30,682 bases of DNA from Chara braunii (GCA_003427395.1 BFEA01000444.1:1241244-1271925), one strand, 5' to 3'. Positions 18,756 through 28,755 are shown, numbered from the stretch's first letter. Program-made: numbers and translations. The notes: a model not told the origin generated them from the letters alone.

Positions 18756-19550
18756 GGTGGGGTACAACACAGGGGAGGCCTCCGCTGGTCCACCAAGTAG
18801 TTACCTAAGAACCTAGTTTACCTGAGTAGTTAGGATTTGTAACTTTTTTTTTTTTAAGTCTGGATGTCGCTGCTTCAGAAGTTAATAATGCAAAAGATAT
18901 ATAATATTCTCCTAATCAATATGTAAAGTAGAAACTTTTTTTTTTTTTTTTCCTCTTCCTTTGTTTGCTGCCTGTTTCGTTACTTAGCTGGTCTATGCCT
19001 TCAATGGTCTTGTCTGGTCACTTTTGTTAGAGAAGGTAGCCGGGTGATACTCAAACTTACTTCAAAAACAAATCCAGTTTACCACGATTATCTTAGCTCT
19101 CAGCTTCTTACACTCTGACGTGGCAGTACACAGTTCCCTAACTCAACCTTCCTTGCCTACCTATTGATAGACCAGATGTTAACTCTCTAGTCCTATCTGT
19201 CAGATCAGACAAGGCCACAGGTTTCGTCCAGACAACAGCAGCGACCACCAGAAAATGAGGGGAAGAGATACACACCACACATGTTTGCAATCAATTGAGG
19301 TAAGTGGGGCAGAAGGTTCTTCTCTTCTTTGTAGCCGTTGATGAAGACTCCACGTTCGCTCCAATTGCTCCAATCGCTCCAATCGCAGGTAAGTCTTCTC
19401 CTCCTTAGCCCCTTCTTCCTCGGCCAACTTACCCCTCTATCCCAATCTAACTCCTCTTCACCTCAACTCTCGCCAGCTATACTCAAGCCACCTTATCCTT
19501 CTCGCCGGCCTTGATCATGCCAGCGCGTCCAGTGAGAGTAACAAGTTCTG
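18756..19550 (-). other. E2 untranslated leader
   Basis: About 0.8 kb between the primer-binding site and gag. T runs of 13 and 17 bases are near 18843 and 18934 (plus strand). A nine-base micro-repeat (ggagcgatt-type, three copies) lies near 19360-19388. On the plus strand there are two strong donor-like sites (GAG|GTAAGT at 19301/19302 and CAG|GTAAGT at 19388/19389) and a pyrimidine-rich acceptor-like site ending 19336. A 75-codon minus-strand frame (19200-19427) has no recognisable domain. Confidence 0.5.
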
Positions 19551-19561
19551 CTCCGATACCA
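19551..19561 (-). other. E2 primer-binding site (initiator tRNA-Met)
   Basis: Reads TGGTATCGGAG on the element strand, four bases downstream of the 5' LTR. It matches the plant initiator tRNA-Met 3' end complement (TGGTATCAGAG) except for one base. Confidence 0.85.
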
Positions 19562-19738
19562 AATTTGCAAGGAACCTGGTTGTTCATCACTTGCTGGAGT
19601 GCATCAGATCACATGCATATTCACATATTTCACAGATTGCGAAGTCTCACACAAAGCCCAATAAAAAATGAATGAGAACCAGGAAGCTCAACTCAATTAT
19701 CATAACCAGATTAAGAGAGGAATTTCGTTGAGTTCAAA

Positions 19739-20039
19739 ATGTATAGCGCTGAACAGGGTTACAAGTCTTCTGCGGTCAACATGAGTTCCAAGTCTGACGC
19801 TCATCAGCGCCAGCTGCCAAACGTCAACAACAACGCTCAACAGGTAAGTGTCACCATAGCTCACACCTCCCCCTCTCTCGTCTGCCTTCTTCTCTCTCTC
19901 CCTCTATGTTTATTGTCCTGGTCTACTCCCAATCATCATGCATGCACACTCCCTATCACAGGAGGATCTACTTTGAATACTACTCACTGAACTCATCTAC
20001 TAACTGTCCCGACTAAAGTACTAACTAGTGCTGGCGCAG
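19739..20039 (+). other. Antisense exon-intron-like module in E2 5' LTR
   Basis: Same arrangement as in the 3' LTR copy: ATG at 19739, 35 codons in phase 0 to CAACAG|GTAAGT (19843/19844), ct-rich stretch, TACTAAC at 20019-20025 and GCGCAG ending 20039, then CTATGGCTGCC. The implied intron is 196 nt. Confidence 0.5.
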
Positions 20040-20196
20040 CTATGGCTGCCTTCCCTCTAGCTAGCACTCTCTTCACTCTCACATAGCGCTGCTCTTCAAC
20101 CTAGCGCAGCCCACACACATCTAGCGCACAAGTGCCACGACACTTCCACACTCTCATGCGAAGTGAGCATCTGTCAAATGGGAGGCTGGCCAGTCC

Positions 20197-20203
20197 TTTA
20201 TAG
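20197..20203 (-). promoter_or_regulatory. TATA-like box in E2 5' LTR
   Basis: ccagcaCTATAAAggactgg on the element strand, about 80 bp from the expected LTR start, conserved in position in E1. In the 3' LTR it has decayed to CCATAAA. Confidence 0.55.
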
Positions 20204-20281
20204 TGCTGGACTTGTCTGGCGTGCCTTGCATTCAACCTCAAGTGTCTGGGACTCCTGCCCAGTACTCGTTTTTGCAAAGTA

Positions 20282-20732
20282 TGCAAGGAAGATGAGCAAT
20301 AGCGAACTTCAACAATCATACAACATCATATATACAAGACCAGATAGTCGTGACCTCGAACCAACAGCAGAATTGCATCACGAGTTTCACCAAATAAGAA
20401 GACACCAAGAGCTCATAATTGACAATGCTGAAATAGTCCCATCATCATCATCAACGAAGAACCAATGTTGATATCCTATCTGGCGCTCGACGCCCCGACT
20501 ACGGATGGCAGATCCTATCTAGCCTAGACTACAATGCCGAAGATGATGTCAACAACTTTCCCGAAGTACGAGCATACAACGACCAATGTCGCACTCGTCC
20601 AGCACCAGGTATGTCTCTCACCTCACTCACAACCTCGTTCCCCAACACACACATGCCACTTGCACCCAAGGACCACCCTGCGCCACACCCAGCTTACAGC
20701 AGTGCAGCTCGGCTATGGCTGCCTGCTCCTTC
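20282..20732 (-). repeat. E3 3' LTR, U3 start deleted
   Basis: 451 bp matching 27705-28156 of the 5' LTR. Similarity stops abruptly at 20732, while the 5' LTR goes on for another 176 bp. The polypurine tract is also not recognisable, so one deletion probably removed it together with the start of U3. Confidence 0.8.
20534..20707 (+). other. Antisense exon-intron-like module in E3 3' LTR
   Basis: Opposite to pol: ATG at 20534, 25 codons in phase 0 to CACCAG|GTATGT (20608/20609), then a C/T-rich stretch and CAG ending 20707 before CTCGGCTATGGCTGCC. The implied intron is 99 nt. No TACTAAC is seen. The TATGGCTGCC block after the acceptor is shared with E1 and E2. Confidence 0.4.
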
Positions 20733-20943
20733 CAGGGCTTGGGTTTTCTCAACCAACTGGCACTGCGCAACTGCCTGAATTTCCTTGAGTTGCGTGGTGA
20801 CCAAAATAGGGGCCCTCAGGCCCTCGTCGTGCCTCCCTTCACTTAGGGCGGCCGACGTGATACTTGGCAGGGCCTGAATGGGTCTCATAGGGGCATATGC
20901 CTCGCATTCCCTCCTCCATAACTTCGCTAGTCCTTTGAGAAGT
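20733..20943 (-). other. E3 residual 3' untranslated region
   Basis: Non-coding piece between the pol stop and the truncated LTR; no gene or polypurine tract seen. Confidence 0.5.
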
Positions 20944-21678
20944 TCAGTGTTCGGTGATCTGGCGCTTTCCCTTCTGCAGAGATTTCTCATATTGAGTTAC
21001 GATATGGGGAGCGGTCTGCATGAGTTCCTCCTTAGTGAACCATCGGTTCTCCTTTGGATCCAGATGATGTCGGAACTGAACTCGGTACTGCAGCATCGGT
21101 TTCGGAGGACGTCCCCTGCCTGTCGGTCTTGGAACGGGCAGCTCCCTGTGATCCACGATGTCGTCTATATCCACCTCTCCATCCATGGTTGGGGGCAGCA
21201 TTGAGCGTCGAGAAGGAAACTGATCTGTTTCGTTGAAAGGTGCAAGCTTGGAGGCGTGAAAGACAGGGTAAGTGCGTAAGTGACCAGGGATGCCAATGAC
21301 ATAAGACGGGTCATCTAGTTCATTCCCCACAACATCTAATACCTCCCATGGTCCAAAGTACTGTGGCGTGAGCTTGGGGGAGATCCCGTGCTCCTGTTCC
21401 TGTTCTGAGGACTTGACCCAAACTCTCTCTCCCACCTGAAACGTGGATGGACGATGATGTTTGTTTTCAGACTCTATCATCGCCGCCTGTGCCTTGTGCA
21501 TCTGTTCAACAGCCTGCTGCATTAGCTGCTCATACCGATACGCAAACTCTAAGGTCCTAGGTGCAACATTCGGCTGATTGTCAGGTAGTAGAAAGTCTAA
21601 AGGCAGTCGGGTTCTTAAGGTCAGTAGCAAGCTATTAGGACTGACTCCGGTTGCGTTGTGCACGACATTATTGTACAA
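20944..21678 (-). pseudogene. pol: E3 pol: integrase C-terminal part and chromodomain
   Basis: 244 open codons; the ATG at 21678 is internal. The end of the integrase core (ASLYNNVVHNATG just before, then SPNSLLLTLRTRLPLDF) is followed by the C-terminal box GERVWVKSSEQ, YFGPWEVLDVVG and FHASKLAPF. A chromodomain-like region runs from EVDIDDIV to EKSL (residues about 168-236) with a Pro/Arg-rich linker, RPTGRGRPPKP. The natural stop is at 20944-20946. Homologous to the ends of E1 and E2 but clearly another family. Confidence 0.85.
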
Positions 21679-22364
21679 ACTTGCGATGAGAGCAAATTTC
21701 TCATCCCAAGCTACCTGATTTGGCTTGATGTAATGCCTTAGCAGGTGTTATACAACGCGGTTCATTTGTTCAGCTTGCCCATTTGCCTCAGGATGATTGC
21801 CTGATGTCATCTGCAGTTGTATGCCTTGCTCTGCAGCTGCTGCTTTCCACAACTCACTTGTGAATCGGACATCCCTGTCACTAATTATGGACTTAGGTAA
21901 TCCAAAGTCTCTAACCCAAATTTTCTTTGAACATCTTAATCACGTACTCCATTTTAGCTGTTGCCGGCATTGCAACTAATCTAGCCAACTTACTAAACCT
22001 ATCCACAATGACGTAGATGTAGCGCATTCCACTCTTGCTGGTGACCAGCGTATCCATGAAGTCCATGAACAGACTCTCGCTAGGCCTTTCCGGAATCGGA
22101 AGGGGCTTCAGGAGCCCAAGAGGAGCCTGAGTACGTGGCTTGTCCCTCAGACAGACCTGACAAGTCTCCACGTACAACTTAGCATCTCTCATCAATGTGG
22201 GCCATCAGAACTGCTGCAGCAGATTAGCCGCAGTCTTCTTGAATCCAAAACGTCATGTGGCATCATGACATTCGCCTAAAAATAAACTACCCAAAGACTC
22301 CGTATTAGGCACACACAATCGTTTACTCCCTGCCTTCTCAAGGAACAGCAGGTCGTTGACCGAC
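21679..22364 (-). pseudogene. pol: E3 pol: integrase zinc finger and DDE core, broken
   Basis: The His pair of the zinc finger (GECHDAT...) is damaged by a TGA near 22254. A second TGA at about 22205-22207 falls in a Phe-Trp-Trp-Pro context (TGG expected). The CX2C half (TCQVCLRDK) and the first Asp (LFMDFMDTL) are in the open stretch 22195-21911. A frameshift near 21915 follows, then the second Asp (IISDRDVRF) and the Glu (HPEANGQAEQMNR), and a TAA just after (VV*HLL; Gln expected). All three catalytic acids are still encoded. Confidence 0.75.
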
Positions 22365-22592
22365 TCAAACTCGGCAGAACGGGTCCTCGCGATAGGCTTC
22401 CATCAAAGACTGAGTAACATTGTCCGTAAGATTGAACTCAGTAATCAGCGCACCTGAGAAATCAGGTATACACGACAAGGCCTCAGCAACCTTGTTGTAC
22501 TCGCCCTTGATGTACTGGGGCTCGAAGTCATACTGCTCAATGACTTCGATCCAACGCTTGAGAGCATTAGAGAGTACCGGCTGAGTTCTCAT
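22365..22592 (-). pseudogene. pol: E3 pol: end of RNase H and tether
   Basis: 75 codons, RMRTQPVLSNALKRWIEVIEQYDFEP followed by IKGEYNKVAEALSCIPDFSG, corresponding to the TPKLTRWAAEIDQYDVELKP...VADALSR block in E1. A stop near 22643 separates it from the main RT frame, and a frameshift near 22375 ends it. Confidence 0.75.
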
Positions 22593-22643
22593 CCATCTCA
22601 GGGTATGATGATCAATCCTGAGGATGAAAAACCTCCCAAGGAG

Positions 22644-24227
22644 TTATTGCCTCCAATGGGTCAGAGCCTTGTAAACCGCATAGAGTTCCTTCTCATAGGT
22701 GGACTTAGCCAACTTCTGAGACGATATTTTCTTGGACATGTACTCTACTGGCCTCAACTTTTTCCCCTCCTGTTGTGCAAGTACGGCACTTATGCCATAT
22801 TGGCTAGCATCCGTAGTTACTATAAATGGCTTATCAGGATCAGGAAGTTTCGAGACTTCGTAATGCGTCAACGCATGCTTCAGATGTCCGAAAGCAGCCT
22901 CGCATCTCTTTGTCCACTCCCATGGGGTGTCAAGGCGAGTCAGATCAGTCAAAGGGGCGGTAACTATGCTATAGTTCTTCACAAAATTGCGATAGTAGCC
23001 GGTCATCCCTAGGAATGATCTCATCTCAGTCACAGACCGAGGACGCGGCCAGTCACGAATGCTGGCCACCTTCGCGTCATCGAGCTTCAACCCTTCCGTG
23101 AAAATCTCATGACCCAAGTACAAGACACGGGTGTGGCCAAACTCGCACTTCTCACCGTTGATCTTGAACTTGTGCTGTCGCAGGAGGCTGAGGACTTTGT
23201 CCAGATGTTCAACGTGCTCCTCGACAGTCTTACTAAAAATAAGTATGTCATCGAGGTACACGATGACAAACTTATCTAAGTAGTCATGGAATATCCGATT
23301 CATAGCGTGTTGAAAGGTGCCAGGAGCCTTGCAAAGGCCGAAAGGCATCACCACAAACTCGTACAGACCGTACGTGGTCTGAAAGGTGGTTTTGTGTTGA
23401 TCCTCGGGCCGGATTGCAATCTGATGGTACCCGGACTTCAAATCTATCTTACTGAAGTAGCGACACCCTTGCACTCTATCTAGCAAATGGTCGATGCACG
23501 GTAGGGGCTCTCTGTTCTTAACAGTGATGACATTGAGGCCCCTATAGTCAATGCACATCCTAAGTGTCCCCTCCTTCTTAGGTACGAATAATACTGGTGA
23601 CCCATAAGGAGAGACACTCGACCGGATCCAACCCTTCTCTACGAGTTCCTTGAGTTGTCGGCGAAGCTCATCGAACTCGCATGGAGACATCCGATAGATC
23701 CTACCCTTCGGAATGCTAGATCCTGGGATAATCTCTATCACTTGGATGACCTCCCTCTCTACAACCCCTGCCGGCTCTTCAAATAGATCAGGGTACTTGG
23801 CAACTACTCCCTCTATCTCCGGCGACATTTTCACCGGCTCGCCTGCAGCAGAGACATAAACTAGATACATGCCCTCCTCCTGATTTTGCTTATAATACTT
23901 GTAGAACGTGGCCACACACATGCATCCGTGGGACTCAATCAGACTACTAGCTTTGGACTTACGCAATCTGGCGGTCCCTCCACCTGGCAAAGTGTGTTTG
24001 ACCACTTTTCGGTCCCAGTCAAACTGGGGCTGTGCCACAGAGAGGTAGTACATACCTAACAACATATCCATGGGGAGCTCGTCACTCACTAGGAATGAGA
24101 CGCGATGTCTCAATTCCCCTTTCGCGTACGGGAAACAACACTCAACATCTTGGAGGTAGTCGTTGACTACCATGCGCTGTTCGTTGGCACAGGTCGACTT
24201 AGGCGCTGTACTCGCCCCTGTAAGCAC
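22644..24227 (-). pseudogene. pol: E3 pol: end of protease, reverse transcriptase, start of RNase H
   Basis: 527 open codons, the longest coding frame in the window. The second protease motif (MDMLLGMYYL, residues 53-62) is present. RT runs from about VIEIIPGSSIPKGRIY (163) through GWIRSSVSPYGSPVLFV, CIDYRGLNVITVKN, FSKIDLKSGYHQ (catalytic Asp 262), MPFGLCKAPGTFQ and an intact YLDD (324-327), then YLGHEIFTEGLK and FLGMTGYYRNFV. RNase H starts with FIVTTDASQYGISAVL and STYEKELYAVYKALTHW. The protease active site lies upstream in another frame and reads NTCS in place of DTGS. Confidence 0.9.
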
Positions 24228-24550
24228 AGCCTCTCAACGCACGTGCGACTGGTAAAGTTCCTAGTCGAGCAAGTGTTAATAGGGCCCGGCCTTGCGGCCG
24301 CCAATGACCACCTCGCTGACGAACATTTCACCCTTTGGGGCTTTGACTAGGGCCGTCCAAGAAGCTAGCGGGTCTGATCTAGACCACTCCTCCTCTAGCT
24401 CCTCTAAGGACTCAAACACATTCATCGAACAGAGGCTCGATGGGCCTGAACGTGTTTGCGGGACGACGCTGGAGTCAGTAGCTTGGGCCATCTCTCGAAA
24501 TGGTGAGGGTGTCTCCACCACCTCGACCCTAGCAGGAACAACTACTATTC
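24228..24550 (-). pseudogene. pol: E3 pol: linker and protease active-site region, broken
   Basis: Pol begins here in the -1 frame of gag (KPIGIVVVPARVEVVETP across 24560-24500). A Glu/Ser-rich linker is open to a TAA near 24276. The active-site region follows in another frame as INTCSTRNFTSRTCVERL, aligned with MIDSGSTRN in E2; the catalytic Asp is Asn and the Gly is Cys, so this protease is dead. Confidence 0.6.
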
Positions 24551-25633
24551 CTATTGGCTTGACGTGTTTCCTGGAGCAGTGCCAGAAGTACTAGCTACAT
24601 TGCTACCAACAGGATGGGAGGATCCCAAAACCTGCCCCATCGTAGGCGGGATCTTATCAGTCACCTTCTTGTTGCGGCACTTGAATTGGTTATCGCCATA
24701 TTGGCTACAACGAATACAGGCCTGCCGTGAATACCGATCTCTCCACACGTCCTCTATGAGACCCGCTTTCTCCAATGGAGGAACATTGGGGTCAACTTGA
24801 CTCCTAGACCGGGAACCTTTACAGCGTCTACCGGTCGCCTTACCTTTCTGAGCTACGACAACGACTACTCCACCCTCTGAAGCTTCTACGCTGCCAGCCT
24901 CTGAACCTACTGCTTCTTGGAAGTTGTCGTCTAATTCGATGGTTGAACCATGGTTATCGACAAACATAATGCGGCCCTTCGCGTTCCAGTTAGGAGGCAG
25001 TGTCTTCTTTCTACCGTCCGTTGTGGGATTATGTTCATGCCCTATCTTCGCTTTGAGATCTACGGCCTTCTTGTTGAACGAGGGGAAGTTGTGAACGTTG
25101 ATGTTGGCCTCACCTTCCAACTGATTCTCGAGAGGAATTGGAAAGCATCTCAGGTAGGAGGTGAGTAAAACCTGGGGGTCATAGCGCATCCCAGGGACAC
25201 AGATAAGACGCTCTACAACGTCGGTGACCTCCCTTATTGACTTAAACTGCCTCGTGTGCAGTGTCAAGATCGCATCAGTGGCCTTTTGAGCCTCCTGAGG
25301 ATCATGCCACCTTTCTTCCACCATCTTGAGGAAGTCCTCCAGTTTCTGGTGTGCTGCCCAAGCACGGAAGTCGTGACCGTACCCCTGTAGTTGCACTAAA
25401 CCGCTCAACCATCGTGCTGCAATACCCGCTTGATAGGATGCAGCCACAAACACTTCCTCGTGTGGCAAGGTGAGTTTACACTTGACATAGACCGACACTG
25501 CCCTCAACCAAGTGTCGAGGTCTTCGCCTCTTATATCCCCTGTGAAGGGTTCAAGAGCGGTGATGGCCGTCTTTGGTACCCACTGTGTTTGTCCCGGTCC
25601 CTGCATCACTCCGGGCTGTGGACCCTGTGACAC
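24551..25633 (-). pseudogene. gag: E3 gag: capsid and degenerate zinc knuckle
   Basis: 360 open codons. The capsid-type domain reads ALEPFTGDIRGEDLDTWLRAV, then AARWLSGLVQLQGYGHDFRAW, LEDFLKMVEERW and VLLTSYLRCFPIPLENQL, a classic retrotransposon gag arrangement. A basic stretch (KGKATGRRCKGSRSRSQ) precedes the knuckle, which reads CIRCSQYGDNQFKC: spacing CX2CX4(D)X4C, with the zinc-binding His replaced by Asp. It ends with TAG after T-S-S-Q, and pol follows in the -1 frame. The N-terminal Met is internal; upstream sequence continues through a TAG. Confidence 0.8.
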
Positions 25634-26061
25634 AGGCTGCTATGCTAGCTGTTGGGGCTGTGTACCCTGCAACTGCACAGGCTGCGAGACAGCAGGCTGC
25701 GTGGTAACCGCAACCTGCAACGGAGATTGGGTGAACACTGTCTGTAAAAGAACCTGCAAACTAGATTCTGCTGATATCCCTCCTGATAGCAGCATGCCCA
25801 GGGAAACAATCGCGACCGATGATGGGGCTACATATGGGGATACCCCAATCACCGGTGGGACAAAAGGAGGAGGCTGTACAACGGGCCAGGCACCAGGCCC
25901 GAACATCGGCGACGTTGCCTGCGCTCGCCCAGCCAACAGGGCCAGACTTTGTTGAATGTCCTGAAGGATGGTTGTCTGATGGTCCTACATCTCAACTACA
26001 TTTAGCAGCACGGACCATATGATCCTCACATCATCAGTCACGTGCATCAGGTCCATCTCCT
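25634..26061 (-). pseudogene. gag: E3 gag: Pro/Gln/Val-rich region
   Basis: In the frame of the capsid segment, an acidic-hydrophobic part (MDLMHVTDDVRIIWSVLL, then TAG, then DHQTTILQDIQQSLALLAG) leads into a Pro/Val/Gln-rich tract (open 25936-25640) with little recognisable structure. A second TAG (A*QPVSQG; Gln expected) separates it from the capsid. A flexible domain between the coil and the capsid is my reading. Confidence 0.55.
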
Positions 26062-26451
26062 CTAATCACTAACGCCCGCTTGTCTCCGCTGCATCCTGGC
26101 TCTTCTTCTAATCATCCTTTCCTTCTCCGCTTTTATCTCTCCTAATGCCTTATGTAGTTGTGCCTCCTGCAATGCTGCTTGTTGTATGGCGATCTCGTTG
26201 GATGTCAACACTATTGGCTGGCTTGTCATTACGCCAGTGGACTTACTCTGGGTCTGTGTGACCGTTGACCCGACAAATCCTGAACTACCGGCCTGAGTAG
26301 TCTGCTGCGCAGAAGTGGCCATGGCTTCCGAAGTTGCAGCTTCACTCACAAGTGCCCTGCTAGCCTCTGCTGCTCTAGCCCTCCTCTGCTGTTGCAACCT
26401 CTCTCTACGCAGGCGGAACAAATATTTGTCACCCTCTCGACCTAATGCCAA
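26062..26451 (-). pseudogene. gag: E3 gag: N-terminal Arg/Gln/Ala-rich coil
   Basis: 129 open codons: an Arg-rich coil (FRLRRERLQQQRRARAAEASRAL), a Ser/Thr/Gln-rich middle, and a second coil (ALQEAQLHKALGEIKAEKERM followed by RRRARMQRRQ). It has the same design idea as E1/E2 Gag (charged coil before capsid) but no hydrophobic N-terminus is visible. The true start is uncertain. Confidence 0.5.
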
Positions 26452-27690
26452 CTGGGCGCCTCTCCGATTGCAAGATCCGGTCGTCCTCTCTAGTGTCCCC
26501 CTCGTCGCTCATAAGCTACAGAACTGTACACAATCTGCACTAATGCACACTGGATGCCTACCGCAGAGTAGTGCACAGACCAATTAGTGGCTATTTCGGA
26601 GTAGATATCAATTGGGGTCAACATGTAAGTCAGATTCCTACAAACGAGACTATTTTTAGCCTGATTAGCCTGCAAACAAAATGCACAATGAACAAATACA
26701 GTTCTAATTATGTTGTATGTCAGATGTCAAATGGCTGTACATCTAACTAATCAAAACATAAAAATAAAATTATTTGTGGGGATAGGACAGTATGGAATTT
26801 TTTCCCCGAACTTATCACTTGAAATCTACCCCTCCCTTAGTTCCCCTGAATGTCACTTGACGCCAGCGTCCCTGAGTGATCTGGAGAGCGTTGCATGTCT
26901 AAAAGGTGTGTTCAGCCCACCCCTGTGCCCCGAGTATCTGCTGAGTTGGCCAGCCCTGCACTGGATTATCCTCGCGTGCAGCGAGCCTTACAATCATTGG
27001 CTGATCCAGAGGTAATTTAACGACCACCCCCAAGTGTGTCCAGGAATTATTTTACGTCGCAGCCGGACGACGATCACAACCAATGATTTCCCCTGCCGGT
27101 GTTTATTTAAAGACGCCCGGTTCTCGTCTCCCACTTACGGCTGGCCTGCCCTTCAGTACCCATCTAACAGCGCAGCAAGCCAAACAAAGGACAAGAAGCA
27201 AAGCATGCGTGCTCTACTCCCGGTGGGTTGGCATGGTGACCGTGACCCAGTGCTTCGTCCAGGGCCCTTCAGAAAGCTCCGCCCATCTTCTGCCAGATGC
27301 TCCACGTGAACATTGCCAACTCTCAAGGTTGAGCGCACTCAACACCTCACAATGAGAGGACTGTCAAGAAGGAACACACAACCTCTCGATAAGAAGTGTC
27401 GAAGAGGGTAGATAAGGTTAAGAGCAACGTACCTCAAAAAGCTGCCCCCAACCACAGAGATAATCTCACCAGATGACCTGATGCCGATTGTGATGACCAG
27501 TCATTGCTTCGGCACAACCAGCATTGCACGCCGTAGCCTTCCTGGCGATCCCCTCACCTCCTGGGTCACCACTACTCGTCTCCGCCCTCCTCATTACACA
27601 CCACTTACGACCAAACTCGCCAAGCAGATCGCATGTATGTACCGCATAAGGCAGAAGACAAGCGCGAAATGAGCGCAAATTGTACCACAA
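26452..27690 (-). other. E3 untranslated leader
   Basis: About 1.2 kb between the primer-binding site and gag. No gene with recognisable domains. A TATA-like tatttaaag is at about 27107 (plus strand) but without supporting context. Confidence 0.5.
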
Positions 27691-27701
27691 CTCCGATACC
27701 A
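27691..27701 (-). other. E3 primer-binding site (initiator tRNA-Met)
   Basis: TGGTATCGGAG on the element strand, three bases after the 5' LTR end (CCTTACA|att). Confidence 0.85.
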
Positions 27702-27704
27702 AAT

Positions 27705-28332
27705 TGTAAGGAAGATGAGCAATAGTGAACTTCAGCAATGATACATCATCATATATACAAGACCACATAGTCGTGACCTCGAACCAACAGCAGAATTGCA
27801 TCACGGGTTTCACCAAATAAGAAGACACCAAGAGCTCATAATTGACAATGCTGAAATAGTCCCATCATCATCATCAATGAAGAACCAATGTTGATATCCC
27901 ATCTGGCGCTCGGCGCCCAGACTACAAATGGCAGATCCTATCCAGCCTGGACTACAATACCGAAGATGACGTCAACAGCTTTCCCGAAGTACGAGCATAC
28001 AGCGACCAATGTCGCACGCTTCCAGCACCAGGTATGCCTCTCGCCTCACTCACAACCTCGTTCCCCAACACACAGATGCCACTTGCACCCAAGGACCACC
28101 CTGCGCCACACCCAGCTTACAGCAGCGCAGCTCGGCTATGGCTGCCTGCTCCTTCCTGCTCGCCCGTGAGCGCGTGAGTGCCAGCGAGCTTCAGCGCAGC
28201 ATGCAGCCAGCACTCGAATGCCAAATGCGGAGGCAGGCCCTTTGCTATATGGAAGCGGCCTGCCTGTGATAAGCTTAGACCCGTACCGCGCGGCTTGCCG
28301 TATCCCTGAGGAAAAATCCCCCGGAAGCCCCA
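27705..28332 (-). repeat. E3 5' LTR
   Basis: 628 bp, starting TGGGGCTTCCGG and ending CTTCCTTACA on the element strand. The inner 452 bp match the 3' LTR. The outer boundary is set by the TG start and the 5-bp flank aagta (28333-28337), which equals the flank of the 3' LTR. A TATA-like ccatatagc lies near 28244-28252. Confidence 0.75.
27966..28130 (+). other. Antisense exon-intron-like module in E3 5' LTR
   Basis: ATG at 27966, 22 codons in phase 0 to CACCAG|GTATGC (28031/28032), then CAG ending 28130 and CTCGGCTATGGCTGCC. The implied intron is 99 nt, the same as in the 3' LTR copy. The upstream ATG of that copy is changed to ATA here. Confidence 0.4.
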
Positions 28333-28337
28333 AAGTA

Positions 28338-28755
28338 CGGAATCCGATGCGAACAAAAGGGGAGTTTTCTTTCTTTTTGCTTTTGTTTTCTTTTTGTACG
28401 ACTTTTTCATTTTTCTTGGCTAATAACTCCCGCGCGGGCGAATAGCGGCCGCGGTATGAAAACCAAGAAACGGTTTTGGTTGGGACTTTTTGAATTTTTA
28501 TGCGCGCGCGCCTAAGCTCCGATTTCTTCACGCGTCTCGCAACCCCATTTCTTGCTTTGCATCCCCGCGCCATCTTCCTTTCTTGCTGCGCGCGTTTCCC
28601 TCAGGCCGGACTCTTCGTCTTCCCCTCCGCCCAACTTGATCCTTACCCCGTCTTCCTCCGCAAAGTGATTGGCTGCGTAGTTGGGATGCTCGGATCAATG
28701 TGGAGAGCGGGAAACCGCGCACCACTTGAACGAACACCCCAATCACGTAGGAACT
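28338..28755. other. Non-coding stretch right of E3
   Basis: No gene seen. It holds T-rich runs (28360-28420), a GC-rich block with cgcgcg runs (28425-28600), and CCAAT-type pentamers in both orientations (28668 and 28738). The rest of the E2 LTR expected here after a simple nested insertion is not found. Confidence 0.5.

Larger units (their letters stand above)
11984..20281 (-). mobile_element. E2: Ty3/gypsy chromovirus-type LTR retrotransposon
   Basis: A nearly full-length element on the minus strand, same family as E1. Present are the 5' LTR (19566 to about 20281, outer end cut by E3), an initiator tRNA-Met primer-binding site, a ~0.8-kb leader, gag, pol, polypurine tract and 3' LTR (11984-12704). 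Many stops and some frameshifts make it inactive, but protease DSGST and RT YLDD survive. The flank at the 3' LTR is acacg; the flank at the 5' LTR is lost to E3, so no target duplication can be shown. Confidence 0.9.
19566..20281 (-). repeat. E2 5' LTR, outer end interrupted by E3
   Basis: Ends ...CCTTGCA at 19566 next to the primer-binding site, and aligns with the 3' LTR (11984-12704) up to about 20280. The last ~9 bases of the U3 start (tgtgtccca on the plus strand in the other copy) are missing because the E3 LTR begins at 20282. TATA-like CTATAAA on the element strand is at 20197-20203. Confidence 0.8.
20282..28332 (-). mobile_element. E3: Ty3/gypsy chromovirus-type LTR retrotransposon, second family
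   Basis: Minus-strand element of about 8 kb with a different LTR and gag from E1/E2. It has a 5' LTR at 27705-28332, an initiator tRNA-Met primer-binding site, a long leader, gag, pol and chromodomain, and a 3' LTR (20282-20732) lacking the start of U3. A 5-bp aagta flanks both ends (20277-20281 and 28333-28337), consistent with a target duplication. The frames carry many stops, so it is not autonomous. By eye the LTR copies differ at roughly two dozen sites over ~450 bp, so it is not a recent insertion. Confidence 0.88.

Noticed and set aside
22605-23012. Plus-strand 135-codon frame within E3
   Set aside because: Antisense shadow of the RT/RNase H frame.
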